A stretch of DNA of 64,000 nucleotides from JABFWF01 sp035539135. GTDB taxonomy: Bacteria > Pseudomonadota > Gammaproteobacteria > Xanthomonadales > Xanthomonadaceae. Positions 44,558 through 53,130 of the stretch are shown piece after piece. The stretch spans positions 124,001 through 188,000 of the forward strand of contig DATLJD010000013.1 in NCBI GenBank assembly GCA_035539135.1, read 5' to 3'. The notes under the pieces are model-generated. The model ran no database searches, had not been told where the DNA came from, and saw nothing but the letters and a program-made list of their open reading frames with translations. Made by a program: the position numbers and the translations under genes. How positions within the stretch are numbered: the first letter of the stretch is position 1; the number at the start of each line of letters is the position of its first letter.

Positions 44558-45046
44558 TCAGGCCGGCCCGCGCACCAGCAGGCACACCGCGTGCGCGGCG
44601 ATGCCCTCGCCGCGGCCGGTGAAGCCAAGCCGCTCGGTGGTGGTCGCCTTGACGCTGATCGCGTCGAGGCCGGCGCCGAGGTCCTCGGCCAGCGCCGCGC
44701 GCATCGCCTGCACGTGCGGACCGATCTTCGGCCGCTCGCAGATGACGGTGACGTCGGCGTTGCCCAGCCGCCAGCCGCGCTCGTGCGCGAGCGCCGCGCA
44801 GTGGCGCAGGAACGCGCGGCTGTCGGCGTCCTTCCACTGCGGGTCGGACGGCGGGAAGTGGCGGCCGATGTCTCCGAGCGCGAGCGCGCCCAGGATCGCG
44901 TCGCACAGCGCGTGGATCGCGACGTCGCCGTCCGAGTGCGCGAGCACCCCCCGGGTGTGCGGCACGCGCACGCCGGCCAGCATCAGGTGGTCGCCCTCGC
45001 CGAAGGCGTGCACGTCGAAGCCGTGGCCGACGCGGATCGCGCTCAT
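44558..45046 (-). CDS. ispF: 2-C-methyl-D-erythritol 2,4-cyclodiphosphate synthase
   Basis: A 162-residue MEP-pathway enzyme. Zinc ligands lie in GHGFDVHAF and HSDGDVAIHALCDA; ERLGFTGRGEGIAAHAV ends the protein. The ATG overlaps the ispD stop (ATGA). Confidence 0.96.
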   Translation of the reverse strand: MSAIRVGHGFDVHAFGEGDHLMLAGVRVPHTRGVLAHSDGDVAIHALCDAILGALALGDIGRHFPPSDPQWKDADSRAFLRHCAALAHERGWRLGNADVTVICERPKIGPHVQAMRAALAEDLGAGLDAISVKATTTERLGFTGRGEGIAAHAVCLLVRGPA

Positions 45047-45750
45047 GCGTGCCCCAGCAGGAATTCGAAGCGGGCGAGGTCCGCGGCCGTGGTGATCTTG
45101 AAGTTGTCCTCCGCGCCTTCGACCAGCAGCGGGCGCAGGCCCAGCCGCTCGATCGCCATCGCTTCGTCGGTGACGACCACGCCGTCGCGCGCCGCGGCGT
45201 CGAGCGCCCGTGCGAGATCGCCGCGCCGGAACAACTGCGGCGTCAGCGCCCGCCACAACCGCTCGCGCGGCTCGGTGGCGTCGACCCGGCCGTCGTCGCC
45301 GGCGCGCTTGAGGGTGTCGCGCACCGGCGCCGCCAGCACGGCGCCGACGGGGTCGGCCTGGCCGCGCTCGAGCAGGCGGTCGAGGTCCTCGAGGCGCAGG
45401 TTCGGACGCGCGGCGTCGTGGACCAGCACGCAGTCGTCGGCGGCCACGTCGTCCGGCAGCGCCGCCAGCCCGGCCTGCACCGAGTCCGCGCGCTCGCGGC
45501 CGCCTGTGCAGGCGCGCACGGGCTTGCCGGCGAGCGTGTCCCAGCCCGGCCAGTGGGCGTCGCCCGGCGCCAGCGCGACCACCGCGCCGGCGATGCGCGG
45601 ATGCGCGAGCAGCGCCAGCAGGCTGTGCGCGAGCAGCGGCTGGCCGGCGACCGCCACGTACTGCTTGGGCAGTTCGCCGCCGAAGCGGGTGCCCCGCCCC
45701 GCCGCCGGCACGATCGCCCACAGCCCGGCGTCGGCCCGACCCGCGCTCAC
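45043..45750 (-). CDS. ispD: 2-C-methyl-D-erythritol 4-phosphate cytidylyltransferase
   Basis: A 235-residue nucleotidyltransferase. The CTP-binding start (IVPAAGRGTRFGGELPKQY), VLVHDAARPNL and the late VTDEAMAIE are typical. GTG start overlapping the ftsB stop as GTGA. It makes CDP-methylerythritol for isoprenoid synthesis. Confidence 0.95.
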   Translation of the reverse strand: MSAGRADAGLWAIVPAAGRGTRFGGELPKQYVAVAGQPLLAHSLLALLAHPRIAGAVVALAPGDAHWPGWDTLAGKPVRACTGGRERADSVQAGLAALPDDVAADDCVLVHDAARPNLRLEDLDRLLERGQADPVGAVLAAPVRDTLKRAGDDGRVDATEPRERLWRALTPQLFRRGDLARALDAAARDGVVVTDEAMAIERLGLRPLLVEGAEDNFKITTAADLARFEFLLGHA

Positions 45751-46106
45751 GGGGCCGGCTCCGGCCGGGGTTGCGACTGGTCGCCGTTGTCGTCGCCGGT
45801 GTGCGGCCGCGGCGGCGGCGCCTGCTGCGGCTCGACCACCCGGTAGAAGGTTTCGCCCGGCTTGATCATGCCGAGCTCGCTGCGCGCGCGCGCCTCGACC
45901 GCGGCCTCGCCCGACTTCAGGTCCTCGACCTCCGCCGCCAGCGCCTCGTTGCGCTGGCGCAGCCCGGCGTTGTCGTGCGCCTGCCGCTGCACCTGCGCGC
46001 GCAGCGCGGCGACCTCGCGCTGGCCGCCATTGCCGAACCACAGCCGGTACTGCAGCCACGCCAGCAGCACCAGCAGCAGCACGACGATGATCCGCAGGCC
46101 GCGCAT
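45747..46106 (-). CDS. ftsB: Cell division protein FtsB
   Basis: A 119-residue bitopic protein: one membrane helix (about 5-22), then a coiled coil (about 30-68) and a C-terminal motif ARSELGMIKPGETFYRV as in E. coli FtsB. A Pro/Gln-rich tail of about 25 residues follows. It joins FtsL and FtsQ at the division septum. The eno-ftsB-ispD order is standard. Confidence 0.94.
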   Translation of the reverse strand: MRGLRIIVVLLLVLLAWLQYRLWFGNGGQREVAALRAQVQRQAHDNAGLRQRNEALAAEVEDLKSGEAAVEARARSELGMIKPGETFYRVVEPQQAPPPRPHTGDDNGDQSQPRPEPAP

Positions 46107-46124
46107 GGTGGCGGTCGTGGTCGG

Positions 46125-47408
46125 TCAGCGCTTGAGCGAGACGAACGCGTCGCGGCCGGCGTAGCGCGCCTGCGCGCCCAGCTGCTCCTCGATGCGCAGC
46201 AGCTGGTTGTATTTCGCGACGCGGTCGGAGCGGCACAGCGAACCGGTCTTGATCTGGGTCGCGGTGGTGGCGACCGCGATGTCGGCGATGGTGGTGTCCT
46301 CGGTCTCGCCGGAGCGGTGCGAGACGATCGCGGCGTAGCGCGCGGCGTCGGCCATCGCGATCGCCTCCAGGGTCTCGGTCAGGGTGCCGATCTGGTTGAC
46401 CTTGATCAGGATCGCGTTGGCCACGCCCTCCTCGATGCCCTGGCGGAAGATGCGCGGGTTGGTCACGAACAGGTCGTCGCCGACCAGCTGCACCTTGCCC
46501 CCGACGCGCTGGGTCAGCAGCTTCCAGCCGGCCCAGTCGTGCTCGGACATGCCGTCCTCGATGGTCACGATCGGGTACTGCGCGCACCAGTTGGCGAGGA
46601 AGTCGACGAACTGCTCGCTTGTCAGCCGCTTGCCCTCGCCGGTGAGGTTGTACTTGCCGTTGTCGTAGAACTCGCTGGAGGCGACGTCGAGGCCGAGCAG
46701 CACGTCCTCGCCGGCGGTGTAGCCGGCCTTGCCGATCGCCTCGAGGATGGTGTCCAGCGCTTCGGCATTACTGCGCAGGTCGGGCGCGAAGCCGCCCTCG
46801 TCGCCGACCGCGGTGGACAGGCCGCGGCCCTTCAGCACCGCCTTCAGCGCATGGAAGATCTCGGTGCCGCAGCGCAGCGCCTCGGAGAAGGAATCGAAGC
46901 CGACCGGCAGCACCATGAACTCCTGCAGGTCGACGTTGTTGTCTGCGTGCGCGCCGCCGTTGATGATGTTCATCATGGGCACCGGCAGCACCGGCGCGCG
47001 GTCGCCGGCCAGCGAGCGCCATAGCGGGACGCCGCGCGACGCGGCGACCGCATGCGCGTGCGCCAGCGACACGCCGAGCAGCGCGTTGGCGCCGAGGCGG
47101 CCCTTGTTCTCGGTGCCGTCGAGGTCGATCAGGCGGCGGTCGAGCGCTTCCTGGTCACCATCGAAACCCTGCAGCGCGCTGGCGATCGTGGTGTTGGTGT
47201 TCTCCACCGCGCGGCGCACGCCCTTGCCGAGGTAGCGGGTCTTGTCGCCGTCGCGCAGCTCGACCGCCTCCTTGGTGCCGGTGGAGGCGCCGGACGGCAC
47301 CGCGGCGCGGCCGAAGCTGCCGTCGGCGAGGGTCACTTCCGCTTCGAGGGTGGGGTTGCCGCGGCTGTCGAGGATTTCGCGGGCGTGGATCTTGGCGATG
47401 GTCGTCAT
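46125..47408 (-). CDS. eno: Enolase
   Basis: A 427-residue glycolytic enzyme. Catalytic and metal residues lie in GASTGTKEAVELRDG, VGDEGGFAP, the metal Asp/Glu of GLDVASSEFY and TIEDGMSEHDW, LVGDDLFVTN, the catalytic Lys of NAILIKVNQIGT and SHRSGETED. Full length, with the standard N-terminus. Confidence 0.97.
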   Translation of the reverse strand: MTTIAKIHAREILDSRGNPTLEAEVTLADGSFGRAAVPSGASTGTKEAVELRDGDKTRYLGKGVRRAVENTNTTIASALQGFDGDQEALDRRLIDLDGTENKGRLGANALLGVSLAHAHAVAASRGVPLWRSLAGDRAPVLPVPMMNIINGGAHADNNVDLQEFMVLPVGFDSFSEALRCGTEIFHALKAVLKGRGLSTAVGDEGGFAPDLRSNAEALDTILEAIGKAGYTAGEDVLLGLDVASSEFYDNGKYNLTGEGKRLTSEQFVDFLANWCAQYPIVTIEDGMSEHDWAGWKLLTQRVGGKVQLVGDDLFVTNPRIFRQGIEEGVANAILIKVNQIGTLTETLEAIAMADAARYAAIVSHRSGETEDTTIADIAVATTATQIKTGSLCRSDRVAKYNQLLRIEEQLGAQARYAGRDAFVSLKR

Positions 47409-47473
47409 GGGTCCGTCGTCTGCTTTGCGATGCTTGGGGCGGTGGCGACCGCCGATGGTGGAGCGAGCGCGGC

Positions 47474-48304
47474 TCAGGCCTGCTCGAGGAAACCGTTGCG
47501 CTTGGTCACCCGGTCGAGTTCGAGCAAGGTTTCCAGCAGCGCGCGCATCCGGCCCAGCGGCCAGGCGTTGGGGCCGTCGCTGAGCGCCTTGTCCGGGTCC
47601 GGGTGGGTTTCCATGAAGATGCCGGCGATGCCGGCCGCGACCGCCGCGCGCGCCAGCACCGGCACGAATTCGCGCTGGCCGCCGGACTTGCCGCCGGCGC
47701 CGCCGGGCAGCTGCACGCTGTGGGTGGCGTCGAACACCACCGGGCAGCCGGTGTCGCGCATCACCGCCAGCGAGCGCATGTCGCTGACCAGGTTGTTGTA
47801 GCCGAAGCTGGCGCCGCGCTCGCAGGCCATGATCTGCGTGTTGCCGGTCGCCTTCGCCTTGTCGGTGACGTGCTTCATCTCCCACGGCGAGAGGAACTGG
47901 CCCTTCTTGATGTTGACCGGCTTGCCGGCGCGCGCCACGTTCTGGATGAAGTCGGTTTGCCGGCACAGGAAGGCCGGCGTCTGCAGCACGTCCACCACCG
48001 AGGCGACTTCGTCCATCGGCGTGTATTCGTGGACGTCGGTCAGCACCGGCACGCCGAGCTGGCGCTTCACTTCCGCCAGCACCTTCAGCCCCTCCTCCAG
48101 GCCCGGTCCGCGGAAGCTGGTGCCGGAGGTGCGGTTGGCCTTGTCGAAGCTGGACTTGAAGATGAAGGGAATGCCGAGCTCGGACGTGATGTCCTTGAGC
48201 CGCGCGGCGGTGTCCAGCTGCAGTTGCAGCGATTCGATCACGCAGGGCCCGGCGATCAGGAAGAAGGGTTGGTCGAGGCCGACCTCGAAGCCGCACAGCT
48301 TCAT
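47474..48304 (-). CDS. kdsA: 3-deoxy-D-manno-octulosonate 8-phosphate synthase
   Basis: A 276-residue enzyme making KDO-8-phosphate for lipopolysaccharide. IAGPCVIES, FKSSFDKANRTS, DVHE, NIKKGQFLSPWEM and METHPDPDKALSDGPN are diagnostic. The ATG overlaps the pyrG stop (ATGA). Confidence 0.96.
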   Translation of the reverse strand: MKLCGFEVGLDQPFFLIAGPCVIESLQLQLDTAARLKDITSELGIPFIFKSSFDKANRTSGTSFRGPGLEEGLKVLAEVKRQLGVPVLTDVHEYTPMDEVASVVDVLQTPAFLCRQTDFIQNVARAGKPVNIKKGQFLSPWEMKHVTDKAKATGNTQIMACERGASFGYNNLVSDMRSLAVMRDTGCPVVFDATHSVQLPGGAGGKSGGQREFVPVLARAAVAAGIAGIFMETHPDPDKALSDGPNAWPLGRMRALLETLLELDRVTKRNGFLEQA

Positions 48305-50004
48305 GCGCGTGCCTCCTTCAGCAGGCGGCCGGCCTGGGCCTTGCCCGCTCCCACCTTGTATTCGCGGGCGGCGCGGATGAAGCCGACGAACAGCGGGTGG
48401 CCGTCGCGCGGCGTGGACAGGAATTCCGGATGCGCCTGGCAGGCCAGGAACCACGGATGGCGGTCCTGCGGCAACTCGATCATCTCCACCAGCAGGTCGT
48501 CCATGGACTTGGCGGCGATCACCAGGCCGGCGTCCTCGAGCTGGGTGCGATAGCGGTTGTTGAACTCGTAGCGGTGGCGGTGGCGCTCGCCGACCACGTC
48601 CTTGCCGTACAGCTTGTGCGCGAGCGTGCCCGGCTTGATCCGCTGCTCCTGCAGGCCGAGGCGCATGGTGCCGCCGAGGTCGGATTCCTCGCTGCGGCGC
48701 TCGATCTCGCCGCTGGAGGTGCGCCATTCGGTGATCAGGCCGATCACCGGATGCGGCGACTGCTTGTCGTTCTCGGTGCTGTTGGCGTCGGCGAGGCCGA
48801 GCACGTGGCGGGCGTAGTCCACCACCGCGGCCTGCATGCCGTAGCAGATGCCGAAGTACGGCAGGCCGTGCTCGCGCGCGTACTGCGCGGTCAGCACCTT
48901 GCCCTCGAAGCCGCGGTCGCCGAAGCCGCCCGGCACCAGCACGCCGTCCACCCCGGCCAGCGCCGTGGCCGCGCCGTCGCGCTCCACGTCCTGCGACTCC
49001 ATCCACTTCAGCCGCACCCGCGTGCGCTGGCGCAGGCCGCCGTGCTTGAGCGCCTCGGCGACCGACTTGTACGCGTCCTGGTGGTCGACGTACTTGCCGA
49101 CCACGGCGATCGTCACCTCGTCGACCGGGTGCTCGGTGGCGTCCAGCACCGCCTCCCACTCGGAGAGGTCGGCGGCGCCCGCCTTGTCTTCCAGGCGCAG
49201 GCGCTCGACCACGATCTGGTCCAGGCCCTGCTCGTGGAACCACATCGGGATGCGGTAGATGTTGTCCTGGTCGACCGCCGAGATGACCGCCTTCTCCGGC
49301 ACGTTGGTGAACAGCGCGATCTTGCGGCGTTCGCCGTCGGGCAGCGGCTGCTCGCTGCGGCACACCAGCACGTCGGGCTGGATGCCGATCGAACGCAGTT
49401 CCTTGACCGAATGCTGGGTCGGCTTGGTCTTCAGCTCGCCCGCGGCGGCGATGTACGGCACCAGGGTCAGGTGCATGAACAGCGCCTTGTCCGGGCCGCG
49501 CTCGGTGCGGATCTGGCGGATCGCCTCCAGGAACGGCAGCGACTCGATGTCGCCGACGGTGCCGCCGATCTCGACCAGGCCGACGTCGAAGCCGTTGGTC
49601 GCCTCGTCGATCCGGCGCTTGATCTCGTCGGTGATGTGCGGGATCACCTGCACGGTGCCGCCGAGGTAGTCGCCGCGGCGCTCCTTGCGGATCACCGACT
49701 CGTAGATCTTGCCGGTGGTGATCGAGTTCTTGCCCGACAGCCGGGTGCGCAGGTAGCGCTCGTAGTGGCCGAGATCGAGGTCGGTCTCGGCGCCGTCGTC
49801 GGTGACGTAGACCTCGCCGTGCTGGAACGGGCTCATCGTGCCCGGATCCACGTTGATGTACGGGTCGAGCTTCATCATCGTCACGCGCAGGCCGCGCGAT
49901 TCGAGGATGGCGGCCAGCGACGCCGCGGCAATGCCCTTGCCGAGCGAAGACACCACGCCGCCGGTGACGAAAACGAGCGGCGTTCTGGAGCTTGGGGAGG
50001 TCAT
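48301..50004 (-). CDS. pyrG: CTP synthase
   Basis: A 567-residue enzyme that turns UTP into CTP using glutamine. The synthase half starts FVTGGVVSSLGKG and has DPYINVDPGTMSPFQHGEV; the amidotransferase half has PGGFGDRG, the nucleophile Cys in GICYGMQAA, and His-Glu in QAHPEF. The ATG at 50004 is preferred; an ATG 27 bases upstream overlaps a likely -10 box (TAGACT at 50037-50032). It heads the kdsA-eno run. Confidence 0.95.
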   Translation of the reverse strand: MTSPSSRTPLVFVTGGVVSSLGKGIAAASLAAILESRGLRVTMMKLDPYINVDPGTMSPFQHGEVYVTDDGAETDLDLGHYERYLRTRLSGKNSITTGKIYESVIRKERRGDYLGGTVQVIPHITDEIKRRIDEATNGFDVGLVEIGGTVGDIESLPFLEAIRQIRTERGPDKALFMHLTLVPYIAAAGELKTKPTQHSVKELRSIGIQPDVLVCRSEQPLPDGERRKIALFTNVPEKAVISAVDQDNIYRIPMWFHEQGLDQIVVERLRLEDKAGAADLSEWEAVLDATEHPVDEVTIAVVGKYVDHQDAYKSVAEALKHGGLRQRTRVRLKWMESQDVERDGAATALAGVDGVLVPGGFGDRGFEGKVLTAQYAREHGLPYFGICYGMQAAVVDYARHVLGLADANSTENDKQSPHPVIGLITEWRTSSGEIERRSEESDLGGTMRLGLQEQRIKPGTLAHKLYGKDVVGERHRHRYEFNNRYRTQLEDAGLVIAAKSMDDLLVEMIELPQDRHPWFLACQAHPEFLSTPRDGHPLFVGFIRAAREYKVGAGKAQAGRLLKEARA

Positions 50005-50326
50005 CGGGGAAGCGGGCTTCCGGAAAGCCATAGTCTACCGGGAGCGCCGGCCCGGCGCGACCTGGGACCCCGCAAGTGCTTGATCGGCAAGGAGAGGGCT
50101 GGGCCCGATGTCGCCGGGCCGGCGGGGGAGCGCCCGCCAGGACACGCCGTGAATCCATCCATGGAGGCTCGGATGCGGCATCCATGCCGCATACGGTCCT
50201 GCCGGGCACTCCCCCGCCGGCCTTCCCGGCTTCCGCGCAGGCATCACGCGCGCAGCGATCCTGGTCGCGGCGCCCGCGCCGGGGATCACGCTATCCTGAG
50301 CGCTTCGCTTTCCGCACGACGCACGC
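50005..50326. other. Divergent intergenic region with palindromic repeat
   Basis: This 322-base gap between pyrG and parE holds copy 3 of the dispersed element, a probable pyrG -10 (TAGACT, minus strand, 50032-50037) and a possible parE -10 (TATCCT, 50292-50297). No gene is seen. Confidence 0.7.
50117..50222 (-). repeat. Dispersed palindromic element, copy 3
   Basis: The same core as copy 2 (CACGCCGTGAATCC, TGGAGGCTCGGATGCGG and the palindrome at 50173-50192) but with different outer arms: GGCCGGCGGGGGAG (50117-50130) pairs perfectly with CTCCCCCGCCGGCC (50209-50222). Both arms have changed together while pairing is kept. Confidence 0.85.
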
Positions 50327-52216
50327 ATGAATTCCCGCTACAACGCCGCCGACATCGAAGTCCTGTCGGGCCTGGATCCGGTCAAGCGCCGGCCCGGCAT
50401 GTACACCGACACCACCCGCCCCAACCACTTGGCGCAGGAGGTGATCGACAACGCGGTGGACGAGGCGCTGGCCGGGCACGCGAACGCGATCGAGGTCGTC
50501 CTGCATCCGGACGGCAGCTGCGAGGTCGCCGACAACGGCCGCGGCATGCCGGTGGACATCCACCCGGAGGAGAAGATCCCGGGCGTCGAACTGATCCTCA
50601 CCCGGCTGCACGCGGGCGGCAAGTTCAGCAGCCGCAACTACACCTTCTCCGGCGGCCTGCACGGCGTCGGCGTGAGCGTGGTCAACGCGCTGTCGCGGAA
50701 GGTCGAGGTCTTCATCAAGCGCGACGGCAGCGAGTTCCGGATGGAGTTCGCCGACGGCGACGCCGTGTCCAAACTGGAGCCCGTGGGCAGCGTCGGCCGC
50801 CGCAACACCGGCACCCGCCTGCGCTTCTGGCCGGACCCGAAGTACTTCGACACGCCGAAGTTCAACGTGCGCGCGCTCAAGCACCTGCTGCGCGCGAAGG
50901 CGGTGCTGTGCCCGGGGCTGACCGTGCGCCTGCACGACGTCGCCACGGACGAACGCTGCGAGTGGCACTACGAGGACGGCCTGCGCGACTACCTGCGCGG
51001 CGAACTGGAAGGCCGCGAGCTGCTGCCGCCCGAGCTCTTCGTCGGCGCGCTGGCGCGCGAGACCGAGGCCGCCGACTGGGCGGTGGCCTGGGTGCCGGAA
51101 GGCGAGCTGGTGCAGGAGAGTTACGTCAACCTGATCCCGACCGCGCAGCACGGCACCCACGTCAACGGCCTGCGCACCGGTTTCACCGATGCATTGAGGG
51201 AATTCTGCGACTTCCGCAACCTGCTGCCGCGCGGCGTCAAGCTGGCGCCCGAGGACGTGTGGGACCGGGTGTCCTTCGTGCTGTCGCTGAAGATGACCGA
51301 CCCGCAGTTCAGCGGCCAGACCAAGGAGCGGCTGTCCTCGCGGCAGGCCGCGGGTTTCGTCGAAAGCGCGGCCCACGACGCGTTCTCGCTGTGGCTGAAC
51401 CAGCACGTCGAGTTCGGCGAGAAGATCGCGCAGCTGGCGATCGAGCGCGCCGCCGCGCGCCTGAAGACCGAGAAGCAGATCGTCCGCAAGAAGGTCACCC
51501 AGGGCCCCGCCCTGCCCGGCAAGCTCGCCGATTGCATCTCGCAGGACCTGTCGCGCACCGAGCTGTTCCTGGTCGAGGGCGACTCCGCCGGCGGCAGCGC
51601 GCGGCAGGCGCGCGACAAGGACTTCCAGGCGATCCTGCCGCTGCGCGGCAAGATCCTGAACACCTGGGAGGTCGCGTCCGGCAGCGTGCTCGCCTCGCAG
51701 GAGGTGCACGACCTGGCGGTGGCGATTGGCTGCGACCCGGGCAAGGACGACATCTCCGGCCTGCGCTACGGCAAGATCGTGGTGCTCGCCGACGCCGACT
51801 CCGACGGGCTGCACATCGCCACCCTGCTGTCGGCGCTGTTCCTGAAGCACTTTCCGGCGCTGGTGCGCGCGGGCCACGTGTTCGTGGCGATGCCCCCGCT
51901 GTTCCGCGTGGACGTCGGCAAGCAGGTGTTCTACGCGCTGGACGAGGAGGAAAAGCGCCTGCTGCTGGAGAAGATCGAGCGCGAGAAGCTCAAGGGCGCG
52001 GTGCACGTCACCCGCTTCAAGGGCCTGGGCGAGATGAACCCGCAGCAGCTGCGCGAATCCACCATCCATCCCGACACCCGCCGCCTGGTGCAGCTGACCG
52101 TGGACGATGCCGATGCCACCCGCGGCCTGATGGACATGCTGCTGGCGAAGAAGCGCGCGGGAGATCGCAAGGCCTGGCTCGAGACCAAGGGCGACCTGGC
52201 GACGCTGGAAGTCTGA
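50327..52216 (+). CDS. parE: DNA topoisomerase IV subunit B
   Basis: A 629-residue ATPase subunit. The GHKL ATP site (EVIDNAVDEALAGHA, DNGRGMPV, GGLHGVGVSVVNALS) and the TOPRIM domain (LFLVEGDSAGGSARQARD, LADADSDGLHI) are complete. Length and the RRPGMYTDTTRPNHL start mark ParE rather than GyrB. parC is not in the window. Confidence 0.96.
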   Translation: MNSRYNAADIEVLSGLDPVKRRPGMYTDTTRPNHLAQEVIDNAVDEALAGHANAIEVVLHPDGSCEVADNGRGMPVDIHPEEKIPGVELILTRLHAGGKFSSRNYTFSGGLHGVGVSVVNALSRKVEVFIKRDGSEFRMEFADGDAVSKLEPVGSVGRRNTGTRLRFWPDPKYFDTPKFNVRALKHLLRAKAVLCPGLTVRLHDVATDERCEWHYEDGLRDYLRGELEGRELLPPELFVGALARETEAADWAVAWVPEGELVQESYVNLIPTAQHGTHVNGLRTGFTDALREFCDFRNLLPRGVKLAPEDVWDRVSFVLSLKMTDPQFSGQTKERLSSRQAAGFVESAAHDAFSLWLNQHVEFGEKIAQLAIERAAARLKTEKQIVRKKVTQGPALPGKLADCISQDLSRTELFLVEGDSAGGSARQARDKDFQAILPLRGKILNTWEVASGSVLASQEVHDLAVAIGCDPGKDDISGLRYGKIVVLADADSDGLHIATLLSALFLKHFPALVRAGHVFVAMPPLFRVDVGKQVFYALDEEEKRLLLEKIEREKLKGAVHVTRFKGLGEMNPQQLRESTIHPDTRRLVQLTVDDADATRGLMDMLLAKKRAGDRKAWLETKGDLATLEV

Positions 52217-52223
52217 AAGCCGC

Positions 52224-53012
52224 TCAGCCGCGCGCGTGTTCGAGCGCGGCCGCGAGCAGCGCGCGCAGCACGCCCTGGGTGTCCCGCGCGCGCGCTTCGT
52301 CCCAGGCGAAGCTGTCCTCGTCCATGTAGATGCGCTGGCTGATCTCCAGCTGCACGGCGTCGATGCCCTGCGCGGGATCGCCGTAGTGGCGGGTGATGTA
52401 GCCGCCCTTGAAGCGGCCGTTGACGACCCAGTCGTAGCGCTGCTGGCCGCGCAGCACGGCGGTCAACCGTTCCTGCAGCGCGGGCGCGCAGCTGCGGCCG
52501 TCGGCGGTGCCGAGGTTGAGGTCGGGCAGCCTGCCCTCGAACAGGAACGGGCATTCGCCGCGGATCGAATGGCCCTCCCACAGCACGACCCGGCCGTGGC
52601 GCGCGCGCAGGCGTTGCAATTCCGCTTCCAGCGCCGCGTGGTAGGGCCGCCAGTACTGCTCCACGCGCGCGGCGACTTCGGCTGGATCGGGGGCCTCGCC
52701 CTCGCGGTACACCGGTTCGCCGCTGAACCGCACCGCCGGGCACAGGCCGGTCGTGTTCTGACCGGGATACAGCGAGGCGTCGTCCGGCGGCCGGTTGAGG
52801 TCGACCACGTAGCGCGAATGGCGCGGGACCAGCACCGATGCGCCGAGCTCCTTCGCGAAGGCGTACAGGCGGGAGACGTGCCAGTCGGTGTCCGGCGCGC
52901 GGCACGCGCCCTCGGTCATGCGGGCGGCGAGCGCGGGCGGGATGTCGCTGCCGTCGTGCGGCAGGCTGACCAGCAGCGGCGCGTCGCCTTCGTGCAGGGT
53001 GAAGACGGTCAT
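52224..53012 (-). CDS. N-formylglutamate amidohydrolase (HutG type)
   Basis: A 262-residue enzyme of the N-formylglutamate deformylase family: LVSLPHDGSDIPP, the VVDLNRPPDDASLYPGQNTTGLCP segment, WEGHSIRG and NGRFKGGYITRHYG. In histidine breakdown it makes glutamate and formate, but no other hut gene is in the window. It converges with parE. Confidence 0.88.
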   Translation of the reverse strand: MTVFTLHEGDAPLLVSLPHDGSDIPPALAARMTEGACRAPDTDWHVSRLYAFAKELGASVLVPRHSRYVVDLNRPPDDASLYPGQNTTGLCPAVRFSGEPVYREGEAPDPAEVAARVEQYWRPYHAALEAELQRLRARHGRVVLWEGHSIRGECPFLFEGRLPDLNLGTADGRSCAPALQERLTAVLRGQQRYDWVVNGRFKGGYITRHYGDPAQGIDAVQLEISQRIYMDEDSFAWDEARARDTQGVLRALLAAALEHARG

Positions 53013-53073
53013 GGCCGCATTCTAGTCGCGCGCGGACGGCGGGGCCGCAAGCCCGCCCCGCCTTCCCGCTGCA

Positions 53074-53108
53074 GGAGAGAACGCCCGCTCCCTCGCGGAA
53101 GCGGGCGT
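53074..53108 (-). terminator. Terminator after the M16 peptidase pair
   Basis: ACGCCCGC (53081-53088) and GCGGGCGT (53101-53108) pair around a 12-base loop. On the minus strand the stem is followed by TCTCTCC, a partial T-run. Confidence 0.65.
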
Positions 53109-53130
53109 CGCGGCGCGCGTGAGCGACGGC

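Noticed and set aside
48397..52329. A 1310-codon open frame on the plus strand
   Set aside because: It is antisense to pyrG and then out of frame with parE, and crosses repeat copy 3. It has no ribosome site and no recognisable domain.
52224..53012. Histidine utilization operon
   Set aside because: Only the N-formylglutamate amidohydrolase-like gene is present; no hutH, hutU, hutI or hutC lies near it.
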